DNA of 24,029 bases from Propionibacterium sp. (GTDB taxonomy: Bacteria > Actinomycetota > Actinomycetes > Propionibacteriales > Propionibacteriaceae), in NCBI GenBank assembly GCA_012837465.1, contig DURG01000300.1, positions 1-24,029 on the forward strand, in the 5' to 3' direction. Of the stretch, positions 14,233 through 21,609 are shown piece by piece (position 1 is the stretch's first letter; each line of letters opens with the position of its first letter). Under the pieces are notes generated by a model. The model was given only the letters and a program-made list of their open reading frames with translations, did not search any database and was not told where the DNA came from. Position numbers and translations under genes: made by a program.

Positions 14233-15252
14233 ATGCTCATCGCACAGCGTCCGGTCCTCACGGAAGAAGTCGTCTCGGACCACCGTTCCCGGTTCGTCAT
14301 CGAGCCGCTCGAGCCCGGCTTCGGCTACACGCTCGGCAACTCGCTGCGTCGCACCCTGCTGTCGTCCATCCCGGGCGCCTCGGTCACCAGCATCAAGATC
14401 GAAGGCAACCAGCACGAGTTCTCCACCCTGGAGGGCGTCGTGGAGGACGTCACCGAGATCATTCTCAACCTCAAGAGCCTCGTGCTGTCGTCCGAAGAGG
14501 ACGAGCCCGTGGTCATGTACCTGCGCAAGGCCGGTGCCGGCAGCATCACCGCCGGTGACATCCAGCCCCCGGCCGGTGTCGAGATCCACAACCCGGACCT
14601 CCACATCGCCACGCTCAACGACAACGGCAAGCTCGAGATGGAGCTCGTCGTCGAGCGCGGCCGTGGCTACGTCAGCGCGGCGCTGAACAAGGATCCTGAC
14701 GCCGAGATCGGCCGCATCCCGGTGGATTCGATCTACTCGCCGGTGCTCAAGGTCACCTACAAGGTCGAGGCCACCCGTGTCGCACAGCGCACCGACTTCG
14801 ACCGGCTCATCGTCGACGTCGAGACCAAGCAGTCGATGACGCCGCGCGACGCCGTCGCCTCCGCCGGCACCACGCTGGTCGAGCTGTTCGGCCTGGCCCG
14901 TGAGCTCAACGTCGAGGCCGAGGGCATCGAGATCGGCCCGTCGCCCGTCGACGAGCAGATCGCCGAGTCCCTCAACCTCCCCGTCGAGGACCTCGAACTG
15001 TCCGTGCGTTCCTACAACTGCCTCAAGCGCGAGGGCATCCACACCGTGGGTGAGCTCGTCGCCCGCAGCGAAGAGGACCTGCTCGACATCCGCAACTTCG
15101 GCTCCAAGTCCATCGACGAGGTCCGCGACACCCTGGCCAACCTCGGCCTCTCGCTGCGTGACTCGCACCCGGGCTTCGACCCGATGCAGGCCATCGAGCG
15201 CTACGACGAGGACAACGAGGACGCTGACTTCGCCGAGACCGAGCAGTACTGA
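14233..15252 (+). CDS. rpoA: DNA-directed RNA polymerase subunit alpha
   Basis: A 339-residue protein, normal for actinobacteria. The N-terminal dimerisation domain includes the signature GYTLGNSLRRTLLSSIPG, and the C-terminal domain spans about 250-315 (LELSVRSYNCLKREGIHTVG and NFGSKSIDEVRDTL), with the Arg and Gly-Lys/Ser residues that contact UP-element DNA. The protein ends in an acidic tail. The ATG at 14233 follows GAAGGA at 14220-14225; an in-frame codon at 14212 would add seven unconserved residues and remove the ribosome-binding site. The subunit initiates assembly of the core enzyme. rplQ follows 34 bases downstream. Confidence 0.98.
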   Translation: MLIAQRPVLTEEVVSDHRSRFVIEPLEPGFGYTLGNSLRRTLLSSIPGASVTSIKIEGNQHEFSTLEGVVEDVTEIILNLKSLVLSSEEDEPVVMYLRKAGAGSITAGDIQPPAGVEIHNPDLHIATLNDNGKLEMELVVERGRGYVSAALNKDPDAEIGRIPVDSIYSPVLKVTYKVEATRVAQRTDFDRLIVDVETKQSMTPRDAVASAGTTLVELFGLARELNVEAEGIEIGPSPVDEQIAESLNLPVEDLELSVRSYNCLKREGIHTVGELVARSEEDLLDIRNFGSKSIDEVRDTLANLGLSLRDSHPGFDPMQAIERYDEDNEDADFAETEQY

Positions 15253-15286
15253 CCGCCCACCCCCTTTCACACCTGGAGATTGACCA

Positions 15287-15868
15287 ATGCCTAAGCCGAC
15301 CAAGGGCCCCCGTCTGGGCGGTAGCCCCACGCACCAGCGCCACATCCTGCGCAACCTGGCCACCGCGCTCTTCGAGCACGGCCGCATCACCACCACCGAG
15401 ACCCGCGCCCGCCGCCTTCAGCCGGTGGCCGAGCGGCTCATCAGCAAGGCCAAGCGCGGTGACCTGCACAACCGCCGTCAGGTCCTCGCCGAGGTGACCG
15501 ACGTGGCCGTGGTGCGTCGACTCTTCGACGAGATCGCCCCCACCTTCGAGGGCCGCGACGGCGGCTACACCCGCATCACCAAGATCGGCCCGCGCAAGGG
15601 TGACAACGCCCCCATGGCCGTCATCGAACTCGTGACCGAGGCCGTGGCCCCGAAGGCCAAGAAGGCCGCCAAGGCTGAGAAGGCCGAGAAGGCCGAGGCC
15701 GCCCCGGTGGAGGAGCCCAAGGCCGACGAGGTCGAGGCCGAGGAGGCCCCTGCCGAGGAAGCCGAGGTTGCGGCCGAGGAGGCTGCCGCCGAGGAGTCCC
15801 AGCTCGAGGCCGAGGAGGCCGAGGCCGCGGAGGATCCCGCCGAGGCGGACACCGACCAGTCCAAGTGA
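15287..15868 (+). CDS. rplQ: 50S ribosomal protein L17 with long acidic C-terminal tail
   Basis: The core (residues 1-118) is ordinary L17: MPKPTKGPRLGGSPTHQRHI, then LRNLATALFEHGRITTTETR and ARRLQPVAERLISKAKRGDL. L17 sits near the polypeptide exit tunnel. Beyond about residue 121 the protein continues for roughly 70 residues, first Lys/Ala-rich (123-136), then strongly Glu/Ala-rich (137-188), ending DTDQSK. Total length is 193 residues against about 117-130 in most bacteria. Such tails occur in other actinobacterial L17 proteins; their function is unknown. It is the last gene of the alpha operon, directly followed by a strong terminator. Confidence 0.97.
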   Translation: MPKPTKGPRLGGSPTHQRHILRNLATALFEHGRITTTETRARRLQPVAERLISKAKRGDLHNRRQVLAEVTDVAVVRRLFDEIAPTFEGRDGGYTRITKIGPRKGDNAPMAVIELVTEAVAPKAKKAAKAEKAEKAEAAPVEEPKADEVEAEEAPAEEAEVAAEEAAAEESQLEAEEAEAAEDPAEADTDQSK

Positions 15869-15875
15869 CCCAGCC

Positions 15876-15910
15876 AGGAGAGGCCCCCACCGCGGGGCCT
15901 CTCCTCTTTT
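15876..15910 (+). terminator. Rho-independent terminator of the alpha operon
   Basis: AGGAGAGGCCCC (15876-15887) pairs perfectly over 12 bp with GGGGCCTCTCCT (15894-15905) around a CACCGC loop. It is followed by CTTTT ending at 15910. It begins seven bases after the rplQ stop and is the clearest terminator in the window. Confidence 0.95.
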
Positions 15911-15939
15911 GCCGTCAGACCCCACCCCTAGGAGATCCC

Positions 15940-16902
15940 ATGCTGCGATGTGCACTCGTCGGCGCGCTGGCCGCCTCGCTGCTGCTGGCCGGCTGCGGCA
16001 ACCAGGCCGCCTCACCCGAAGAAGTTTCGATCGGGGGCGTGACCATCGTCTCGCACCCGTCCCTGGACCTGATCTGGGAGGGCGTCAAGGAGGGGCTGGC
16101 CGATGCGGGCTACGTCGAGGGGGACAACCTCACCCTCGAGTTCATGAACCCGCAGGGCGACCAGGCCACGTTGACCAACATCGCCAACACCTACGCGGCC
16201 TCCGGCCATGACCTGTTCGTGGCCATCGCCACGCCGCCCGCCCAGGCCATGGCGCAGGTGGAGCAGGAGCGCCCCATCGTGTTCGCCTCGGTGACCGACC
16301 CGGTCGCGGCCGGGCTGGTGGACTCCATGGCCGCCCCCGGCGCCAACGTCACCGGCACCAGCGACCAACTGCCCACCGACGAGCAGCTCAAGCTCCTGCT
16401 GGAGATCGACCCCAGCATCGAGACCGTCGGCATCGTCTATTCGGCCTCCGAGGTCAACGCGCAGGTGCAGGCCGACGCGGCCATCGAGGCGGCCGAGGAA
16501 CTCGGCATCGAGATCAGGACCGCCACCATCATGAACACCTCCGAGGTGCAGCAGGCCGCCGAATCCCTCGACGTCGACGCCTACTTCACGCTGGTCGACA
16601 ACACCCTGGTCGCCGCCATGGAATCCATGGTGCAGGTCGCCGAGCAGAAGCAGGCGCTGCTGGTCAGCTCGGATCCGGATTCGGTGGGCCGCGGCGCAGC
16701 CGCAGCGCTCGCCACGGACTACAAGGCGCAGGGCCTGCAGACCGCGCGCATGATCGTCAAGATCCTGGAAGGCGCCGCACCGGCCGAGACCCCCGTCGAG
16801 CTCCAGGAGTCCCTGGAGACGGTGGTCAACGAGGAGGCGGCCCAGCGCATGGGCATCGAGATCCCGGCCTCCGTTCTGGACAGGGCGGCTGCCGGCGAGT
16901 GA
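15940..16902 (+). CDS. ABC transporter substrate-binding lipoprotein (ABC_sub_bind/TrpX type), copy 1
   Basis: A 320-residue lipoprotein with signal peptide MLRCALVGALAASLLLAGC and lipobox LLAGC (lipidated C19). The mature domain has the PF04392 pattern: GGVTIVSHPSLDLIWEGVKE, PQGDQATLTNIANT, then RPIVFASVTDPVAAGLV. This family supplies TrpXYZ-type importers, which in streptococci are linked to tryptophan or other aromatic amino acids; the ligand here is not known. The ATG at 15940 is chosen because AGGAG lies at 15930-15934 and a signal peptide starts there; an open extension upstream runs through the terminator. No promoter or riboswitch is visible in the 29 bases between the terminator and the gene. 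It is closely similar to the next gene. Confidence 0.88.
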   Translation: MLRCALVGALAASLLLAGCGNQAASPEEVSIGGVTIVSHPSLDLIWEGVKEGLADAGYVEGDNLTLEFMNPQGDQATLTNIANTYAASGHDLFVAIATPPAQAMAQVEQERPIVFASVTDPVAAGLVDSMAAPGANVTGTSDQLPTDEQLKLLLEIDPSIETVGIVYSASEVNAQVQADAAIEAAEELGIEIRTATIMNTSEVQQAAESLDVDAYFTLVDNTLVAAMESMVQVAEQKQALLVSSDPDSVGRGAAAALATDYKAQGLQTARMIVKILEGAAPAETPVELQESLETVVNEEAAQRMGIEIPASVLDRAAAGE

Positions 16903-16909
16903 GCCGTCC

Positions 16910-16941
16910 TAGGCTTAGGCGTCTTCATTCGCGCTAGGAGA
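16910..16941 (+). promoter_or_regulatory. Possible promoter and RBS ahead of receptor copy 2
   Basis: TAGGCT (16910-16915) resembles an actinobacterial -10, directly repeated in part by TTAGGC. No matching -35 is seen. AGGAGA (16936-16941) is a good ribosome-binding site, the same TAGGAGA-type sequence that precedes copy 1. The short intergenic repeat may be a remnant of the gene duplication. Confidence 0.3.
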
Positions 16942-16945
16942 ACCC

Positions 16946-17923
16946 ATGAAGCTCAAGGCAGTTGCCCTCTGCACCATCGCCGCCCTCGCCCTCACCGCCT
17001 GCGGTGGCAGCGGCGACGACGCCCCCGGGGCCGATGACACGTCCTACCAGGTCGGCATCGCCACCATCGTGTCCCACCCGGCGCTCGACGCCGTGGCGGA
17101 CGGCTTCAAGGAGGCCATGGCCGAGGCGGGCTACGTCGACGGGGAGAACCTCACCGTCGACCTGCAGAACGCCCAGGGCGACCAGTCCACGCTGACCAAC
17201 ATCGCCAACACCTTCGCCAGCTCGGACTACGACGGCTTCCTCGCCATCGCCACCCCGACGGCGCAGGCGCTGGCCAACGTGATCAGCGACAAGCCGATCG
17301 TGTTCGGCGCAGTCACCGATCCGGTGGCCGCCGGCCTCATGGAGGAGTGGGACGCACCGGACGCCAACATCACCGGCGTGTCGGACATGAACCCGATGGA
17401 CGCCCAACTGGACCTGATCAAGGAGGTCCTGCCCGAGGCCACCACCGTCGGCATCGTCTACAGCTCCGGCGAGGTCAACTCCGAGGTGCAGGTGGCCGAG
17501 GCCGAGAAGGCCGCCGAGTCCCGCGGCCTCCAGATCGTGACCTCCACGGTGACCAACTCCTCCGAGGTGCAGCAGGCCGCCGAGTCGCTCGACGTCGATG
17601 CCTTCCTGATCCCCACCGACAACACCGTCGTCTCCGCCGCGGAGGCCGTGGTCCAGGTGGCCGAGCAGAAGCAGGTGCCCGTGTTCGCCTCCGATGAGTC
17701 GACGATGGAGCGCGACGCCACGGCGGGCCTGTCGGTCAACTACACGCAGCAGGGCAAGGATGCCGCCGCCGTGCTGCTGAAGATGCTCGAGGGCACGCCC
17801 GCCTCGGACATCGCGGTCGAGACCCAGAAGGAGTTCGACCTGTTCGTCAACGAAGCCGCTGCGGCCGGGCAGGGCATCGAACTGCCCCAGGCGGTCATCG
17901 ACCGCGCCACGAAGAAGTTCTGA
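16946..17923 (+). CDS. ABC transporter substrate-binding lipoprotein (ABC_sub_bind/TrpX type), copy 2
   Basis: A 325-residue paralogue of the preceding gene, with signal peptide MKLKAVALCTIAALALTAC (lipidated C19) and a short Gly/Ser/Asp-rich linker. It shares IVSHP-LD, AEAGYVDGENLT, QGDQSTLTNIANTF and EVQQAAESLDVDAF with copy 1. A 25-bp block is identical in DNA between the two (16538-16562 and 17559-17583), so they arose by tandem duplication. Differences concentrate in the linker and the signal peptide, and are scattered through the domain. Two receptors feeding one permease may widen ligand range or affinity. It is followed by the permease after 8 bases. Confidence 0.88.
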   Translation: MKLKAVALCTIAALALTACGGSGDDAPGADDTSYQVGIATIVSHPALDAVADGFKEAMAEAGYVDGENLTVDLQNAQGDQSTLTNIANTFASSDYDGFLAIATPTAQALANVISDKPIVFGAVTDPVAAGLMEEWDAPDANITGVSDMNPMDAQLDLIKEVLPEATTVGIVYSSGEVNSEVQVAEAEKAAESRGLQIVTSTVTNSSEVQQAAESLDVDAFLIPTDNTVVSAAEAVVQVAEQKQVPVFASDESTMERDATAGLSVNYTQQGKDAAAVLLKMLEGTPASDIAVETQKEFDLFVNEAAAAGQGIELPQAVIDRATKKF

Positions 17924-17931
17924 GCAACTAG

Positions 17932-18834
17932 ATGATCATTGCACTCGAGATCGGCCTGCTCTACGCCATCATGGCGTTGGGCGTCTACCTCACCTACCGG
18001 GTCCTGGACTTCCCTGACCTGACGGTGGATGGTTCGTTCACGACGGGGGCCGCGACCTGCGCGATCCTCCTCGTGAGCGGGGCGCCGGTCTGGACCGCGA
18101 TGATCGCGGGGATGGTGGCCGGCATGATGGCCGGCGCCATCACCGGCTTGCTCCACGTGTGGGGCAACATCAACCCGCTGCTGGCGGGCATCCTCACCCA
18201 GATCGCGTTGTACTCCATCAACCTGCGGATCATGGGCAACCGCGCCAACGTGCCGCTGCTGCGCGAGGGCACGCTGTTCACGTGGTTCCGCGACAACGGC
18301 TACATGAAGACGTGGTTCTCGGTGGCTGCCTTCGCGGCGGTCGTGGCGCTGGTGGGGATCATCGTCTACTGGTTCCTCGGCACGAGCTTCGGCGTGTCGC
18401 TGCGCGCCACCGGCGACAACGAACTGATGGCCCGCTCGCAGGGCATCAACACGGGCGTGACCAAGGTCGTCGGCCTGATGATCTCCAACGGCATGGTGGC
18501 GCTCTGCGGCACGCTCGTGGCCCAGTACCAGGGGTTCTCGGACATCTCGATGGGCATCGGCCTGATCGTCGCCGGCCTGGCCTCCGTCATCGTCGGCCAG
18601 GCGATCTTCGGCATGACGGCCGTGTGGCAGGCCGTGCTGGCCGCCGCGCTCGGCTCGGTCATCTACCGCGGCGTCATCCAGATCGCGCTCAACAACGGCT
18701 TCAACCCCAACGACATGAAGCTCATCTCGGCGGTGCTCGTGGTGCTCGCCCTGGTGCTGCCGCAGTGGGGGCCGCTGAAGAAGATGCGCCGCCAGCGCCG
18801 CCGTCGGCAGGCCGCAGAGGCAGGAGTCGCCTGA
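17932..18834 (+). CDS. ABC transporter permease (branched-chain/TrpY type)
   Basis: A 300-residue membrane protein with about eight or nine hydrophobic segments of the BPD_transp_2 family. The segment YRVLDFPDLTVDGSF near the N-terminus is the hallmark of permeases partnering ABC_sub_bind receptors, and NPLLAGILTQIALYSINLR follows. A conserved coupling region appears around GDNELMARSQGINTG, which should contact the ATPase. The C-terminus is a short basic tail (KKMRRQRRRRQ). A ribosome-binding site is not obvious. The stop overlaps the ATPase start (TGATG). Presumably it forms a homodimeric channel. Confidence 0.9.
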   Translation: MIIALEIGLLYAIMALGVYLTYRVLDFPDLTVDGSFTTGAATCAILLVSGAPVWTAMIAGMVAGMMAGAITGLLHVWGNINPLLAGILTQIALYSINLRIMGNRANVPLLREGTLFTWFRDNGYMKTWFSVAAFAAVVALVGIIVYWFLGTSFGVSLRATGDNELMARSQGINTGVTKVVGLMISNGMVALCGTLVAQYQGFSDISMGIGLIVAGLASVIVGQAIFGMTAVWQAVLAAALGSVIYRGVIQIALNNGFNPNDMKLISAVLVVLALVLPQWGPLKKMRRQRRRRQAAEAGVA

Positions 18835-19625
18835 TGCTGAAGCTCGACGCCGTCACCAAGCGCTTCTTCCCGGGCACCGTCAACGAGCGGGTCGCCCTGG
18901 ACGCCATCGATCTCACCCTCCACGAGGGCGACTTCGTCACCGTCATCGGCTCCAACGGAGCCGGCAAGTCCACCATGCTCAACGTCGTTGCGGGGCGCTA
19001 CCCGCTCGACGGCGGCAAGGTGCTCATCGACGGCCGCAACGTGAGCCGCACGCCCGAGCACCGTCGCGCCAAGTGGGTGGCCCGCGTGTTCCAGGACCCC
19101 ATGGCCGGCACCTCGCCGCACCTGACGATCGAGGAGAACCTGGCCATCGCCTTCGAACGCGGGCAGGGCCGGGGCCTGGGCATGGCCGTGACCAACGCCA
19201 AGCGCGAGGTGTTCCGCGAGGCCCTCGCCACCCTCGAACTGGGCCTGGAGGACCGCCTCGACATGCGCGTGGGCATGCTCTCCGGGGGCCAGCGCCAGGC
19301 GCTCAGCCTGCTGATGGCCACCTACGCCCGGCCCGCCATCCTGCTGCTCGACGAGCACACCGCCGCCCTCGACCCCGCCCGCGCCGAGCTCATCACCCGC
19401 CTGACCGGCGAGGCCGTCGCACGGCACCACCTCACCACGCTGATGGTGACCCACAACATGCACCAGGCCATCGAATTGGGCAACCGGCTGATCATGATGC
19501 ACGAGGGCCGCATCGTGCTCGAGGTGGACGAGGCCGCCAAGAAGACCATCACGGCGGAGCAGTTGCTCGAGGAGTTCGCCAAGATCAAGGGCGCCGCCCT
19601 CTCGGACCGCACGCTGCTCGACTGA
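18834..19625 (+). CDS. ABC transporter ATP-binding protein (TrpZ type)
   Basis: A 263-residue ATPase with Walker A GSNGAGKST (39-47), Q-loop Q87 (VFQDPMAGTSPHLTIEENL), signature LSGGQRQ (149-155), Walker B AILLLDE (168-174, catalytic E174) and switch His H207 (VTHNMHQA). Its D-loop region reads DEHTAALDP rather than the commoner DEPT; I recall this as typical of the TrpZ group. The ATG at 18834 overlaps the permease stop; the open frame extending upstream lies within the permease in another frame and is not real. It energises the importer formed with the permease and the two receptors. Confidence 0.93.
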   Translation: MLKLDAVTKRFFPGTVNERVALDAIDLTLHEGDFVTVIGSNGAGKSTMLNVVAGRYPLDGGKVLIDGRNVSRTPEHRRAKWVARVFQDPMAGTSPHLTIEENLAIAFERGQGRGLGMAVTNAKREVFREALATLELGLEDRLDMRVGMLSGGQRQALSLLMATYARPAILLLDEHTAALDPARAELITRLTGEAVARHHLTTLMVTHNMHQAIELGNRLIMMHEGRIVLEVDEAAKKTITAEQLLEEFAKIKGAALSDRTLLD

Positions 19626-19631
19626 GCGCGT

Positions 19632-19643
19632 TACCGTGGTGCC
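19632..19643 (+). promoter_or_regulatory. Leaderless-type promoter of the glycosyltransferase gene
   Basis: TACCGT (19632-19637) is followed by exactly six bases and the ATG at 19644, with no Shine-Dalgarno sequence. It suggests that the glycosyltransferase pair is transcribed separately from the ABC operon that ends at 19625. No -35 consensus is seen. Confidence 0.5.
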
Positions 19644-20789
19644 ATGCGGATCGCCCAACTGGCCAACTTCGTCGGCCCCACGTCCGGGGGGATGAAGGTC
19701 GTCATCGAGACGCTCGGCCAGGGCTATGTCGACGCGGGCCACACCCGGATCTTCGTCGTGCCGGGGGAGCGGGACCAGGTCACCGAGACCGAGGCCGGCA
19801 TCATCGTCCAGGTGCGTGGCCCCAAGCTCACCGAGCAGTACCGGATGATCTTCCAGCCCTGGCGCGTGCTCGACGTGTTGGACCGGTTCCGGCCCACCAC
19901 GATCGAGGTCTCCGACAAGTGGACCCTGTCCCCGGCGGCCCGGTGGGCGGCCAAGCGCAGCGTGGGCTCCGTCCTGTTCAGCCACGAGCGGCTCTCCGAC
20001 ATGCTGGCGATGTTCGTGCGCGCCCAGTTCGGCGTCGAGGCGATCGTCGGGGGCCTCAACCGCCGACTGGCCAAGGAGTTCGACGAGGTGGTGGTCACCA
20101 GCCGCTTCGCGCAGGAGGAGTTCGAGGGCACCGGCGCCAACCTGGCCCTGGTGCCGTTGGGCGTGGACCTGCAGACCTTCCATCCGAGCCGGGGCGCGCC
20201 GCAGGACGACGGCGTGCTCAAGCTCTGTTACGTCGGGCGGTTGTCGCACGAGAAGAGCCCGCAACTGGCGGTGGCCACGGTCGTCGAACTGCACCGCCGC
20301 GGGCACCGGGTGCGCCTCGATCTGTACGGCACGGGCCCGGACAAGACCGAACTGGAGGGCATCGCGGGCGATGCCCCGGTGTTCTTCCACGGCTTCGTCC
20401 CCGGCCGCGACGAGGTGGCCGCGCGCATCGCGGAGCACGACGCGTCGCTGTCGGTGTGCCCGGCCGAGACCTTCGGCCTGGCCGTGTTGGAGGCGCTGGC
20501 CTGCGGTACCCCTGTGATCACGGCGAACCGTGGCGGGGCCAGCGAACTGGTGGACGCCACGTCGGGGGAGCGCGGCGACCCCAACCCGCTGTCGCTGGCC
20601 GATGCGGTGGAACGCCTGATCCCGAGGCTCGGGCCGGCCCTGCGCGCCGCCGCACGCGCCAGGGCCGAACGCTACCCGTGGCAGCGCACGATCGATGCCA
20701 TGCTGGCACTGCACGAAGAACTCGCCGACGAGGTGCCGTACCGCAAGCTGAAGGGGTTCGCACGGCGGAAGAAGGGGGACCGGACATGA
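19644..20789 (+). CDS. GT4-family glycosyltransferase
   Basis: A 381-residue GT-B enzyme. The N-terminal acceptor domain starts MRIAQLANFVGPTSGGMKVV, with the Gly-Gly loop of GT4 enzymes. The C-terminal donor domain has LKLCYVGRLSHEKSPQLAV, YGTGPDKTELE and the E-x7-E motif PAETFGLAVLEALACGTPVI (E275 and E283). The closest functional analogues I recall are actinobacterial GDP-mannose-dependent alpha-mannosyltransferases (PimB/MgtA type), but donor and acceptor cannot be decided from sequence alone. It is probably cytosolic and membrane-associated, acting on lipid glycans. Its stop overlaps the start of the next gene (ATGA), so the two are coupled. Confidence 0.88.
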   Translation: MRIAQLANFVGPTSGGMKVVIETLGQGYVDAGHTRIFVVPGERDQVTETEAGIIVQVRGPKLTEQYRMIFQPWRVLDVLDRFRPTTIEVSDKWTLSPAARWAAKRSVGSVLFSHERLSDMLAMFVRAQFGVEAIVGGLNRRLAKEFDEVVVTSRFAQEEFEGTGANLALVPLGVDLQTFHPSRGAPQDDGVLKLCYVGRLSHEKSPQLAVATVVELHRRGHRVRLDLYGTGPDKTELEGIAGDAPVFFHGFVPGRDEVAARIAEHDASLSVCPAETFGLAVLEALACGTPVITANRGGASELVDATSGERGDPNPLSLADAVERLIPRLGPALRAAARARAERYPWQRTIDAMLALHEELADEVPYRKLKGFARRKKGDRT

Positions 20790-21406
20790 GGATGCGCAGG
20801 TTGAGGTGGGACTGGGCGCCCGTGGTGCTGCTGGGGGCGGCATTGTTCCCCGTCGTGGCCATGGCCCCCGCTCGTCCGAAGCTGGACGGGCCGCGGACGG
20901 TCGACGACGTCGTGTCGCAGTGCCGGGCAACCGGCGCCACCGGCCGGGAGCTGGCCAACGAGGCCATCGCCGCCGTCGCCGGGGCCTACCCGTGCTACTC
21001 GCTGTGGCACCTGTGGGAGTCGCCCGAGCGCTCGCTGCGCTCCCACCGCGGCTGGTCGCACCAGTACAACACCGTGCTGCTGTTCGTGCTGCGCGAACTC
21101 GGCTTCAAGGCGCGTCTGGTGCACGCCGCGCGCGTGCGTGGGTTCCGGACCCCTTGGTGGTTGGGCGGCCACACCTGGGCCAAGGTCACCGTCGGGGGCT
21201 ACGAACTGGACGCCTGCGCATCATCGGACACGAACCGGGCGGGTGCCGTGAATTTCGTGCCCCTCACCCCCGAACTGCCCATGCGGCCGATCACCCGGTG
21301 GGCGGTGGGCGCGAGCCTGGTGCCGTTCGTGGTGGTGGAGGTGTGGCGGGCGTGGCTGCAGGGCCGCGATGTCGCCCCCTGGGTCTACGGTCGCAAGTCC
21401 CGCTGA
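20786..21406 (+). CDS. Membrane-anchored transglutaminase/NAT-like fold protein with Ser at the apparent nucleophile position
   Basis: A 206-residue protein of uncertain family. One N-terminal hydrophobic segment (about 10-27) follows a basic start, suggesting an anchor or signal. The core RGWSHQYNTVLLFVLRELGF (88-107) then KARLVHAARV, and GGHTWAKVTVGGYELDACAS (127-146), has the helix-strand-His-strand-Asp order of transglutaminase-like or arylamine N-acetyltransferase folds, with H129 and D142 as the likely pair. The position where the catalytic Cys usually sits is S91 (WSHQYN). Cys46 and Cys70 lie well upstream. A second hydrophobic stretch spans about 171-190. It is coupled to the glycosyltransferase by an ATGA overlap, which suggests a shared envelope-glycan role. 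The fold call is inference. Confidence 0.55.
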   Translation: MRMRRLRWDWAPVVLLGAALFPVVAMAPARPKLDGPRTVDDVVSQCRATGATGRELANEAIAAVAGAYPCYSLWHLWESPERSLRSHRGWSHQYNTVLLFVLRELGFKARLVHAARVRGFRTPWWLGGHTWAKVTVGGYELDACASSDTNRAGAVNFVPLTPELPMRPITRWAVGASLVPFVVVEVWRAWLQGRDVAPWVYGRKSR

Positions 21407-21421
21407 AGCCGCCAGCTCGAC

Positions 21422-21609
21422 GGCCTTGACTCCGCCGGGTCCGGGAAGTACCAGGGCGCGAGCCTCATGGTCGTTCTGGGCGGGCGACGTTGCGGGGTAT
21501 CAGGGCCGGGCTCAAAAGATAGCTCGCGCCCTGGCACTTCCCGGCCCCGACGTCTAACCCTTCGGTGGCTGGTGGCCGGGGCCGCTGCTGTGGATGCCCC
21601 CTTTTGAGT
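21422..21609. repeat. Hairpin-containing repeat, copy 1 of a roughly 188-bp tandem unit
   Basis: This is the first of two tandem copies, offset by 188 bp, in the 438-base convergent gap between the transglutaminase-like gene and sodA. Within it a 23-nt left arm (21441-21463, starting CCGGGAAGTACC) and right arm (21522-21544) are inverted copies with a single mismatch, separated by 58 bases. The last 55 bases of the unit (21555-21609) are less conserved between copies. It has no convincing protein-coding content: short open frames exist on both strands, but they follow the repeat. It resembles a REPIN- or MITE-like non-autonomous element. Confidence 0.85.

Noticed and set aside
15911..15939. 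Riboswitch or T-box ahead of the TrpX-type receptor
   Set aside because: Only 29 bases separate the alpha-operon terminator from the start codon. The hairpin upstream is a perfect terminator stem with a T-run and lacks T-box features.
19073..20780. A long plus-strand open frame leading into the transglutaminase-like gene
   Set aside because: It is the out-of-frame reading of the ATPase and glycosyltransferase genes, Arg/Pro/Gly-rich without motifs. Only its last 206 codons, from 20786, are coding.
18663..20930. A very long open frame (about 755 codons) on the minus strand across the ATPase and glycosyltransferase genes
   Set aside because: It lies antisense to two well-recognised genes, has low-complexity His/Arg/Gly/Ala/Asp-rich composition, and arises from G/C-biased third positions. 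No domain is recognisable.
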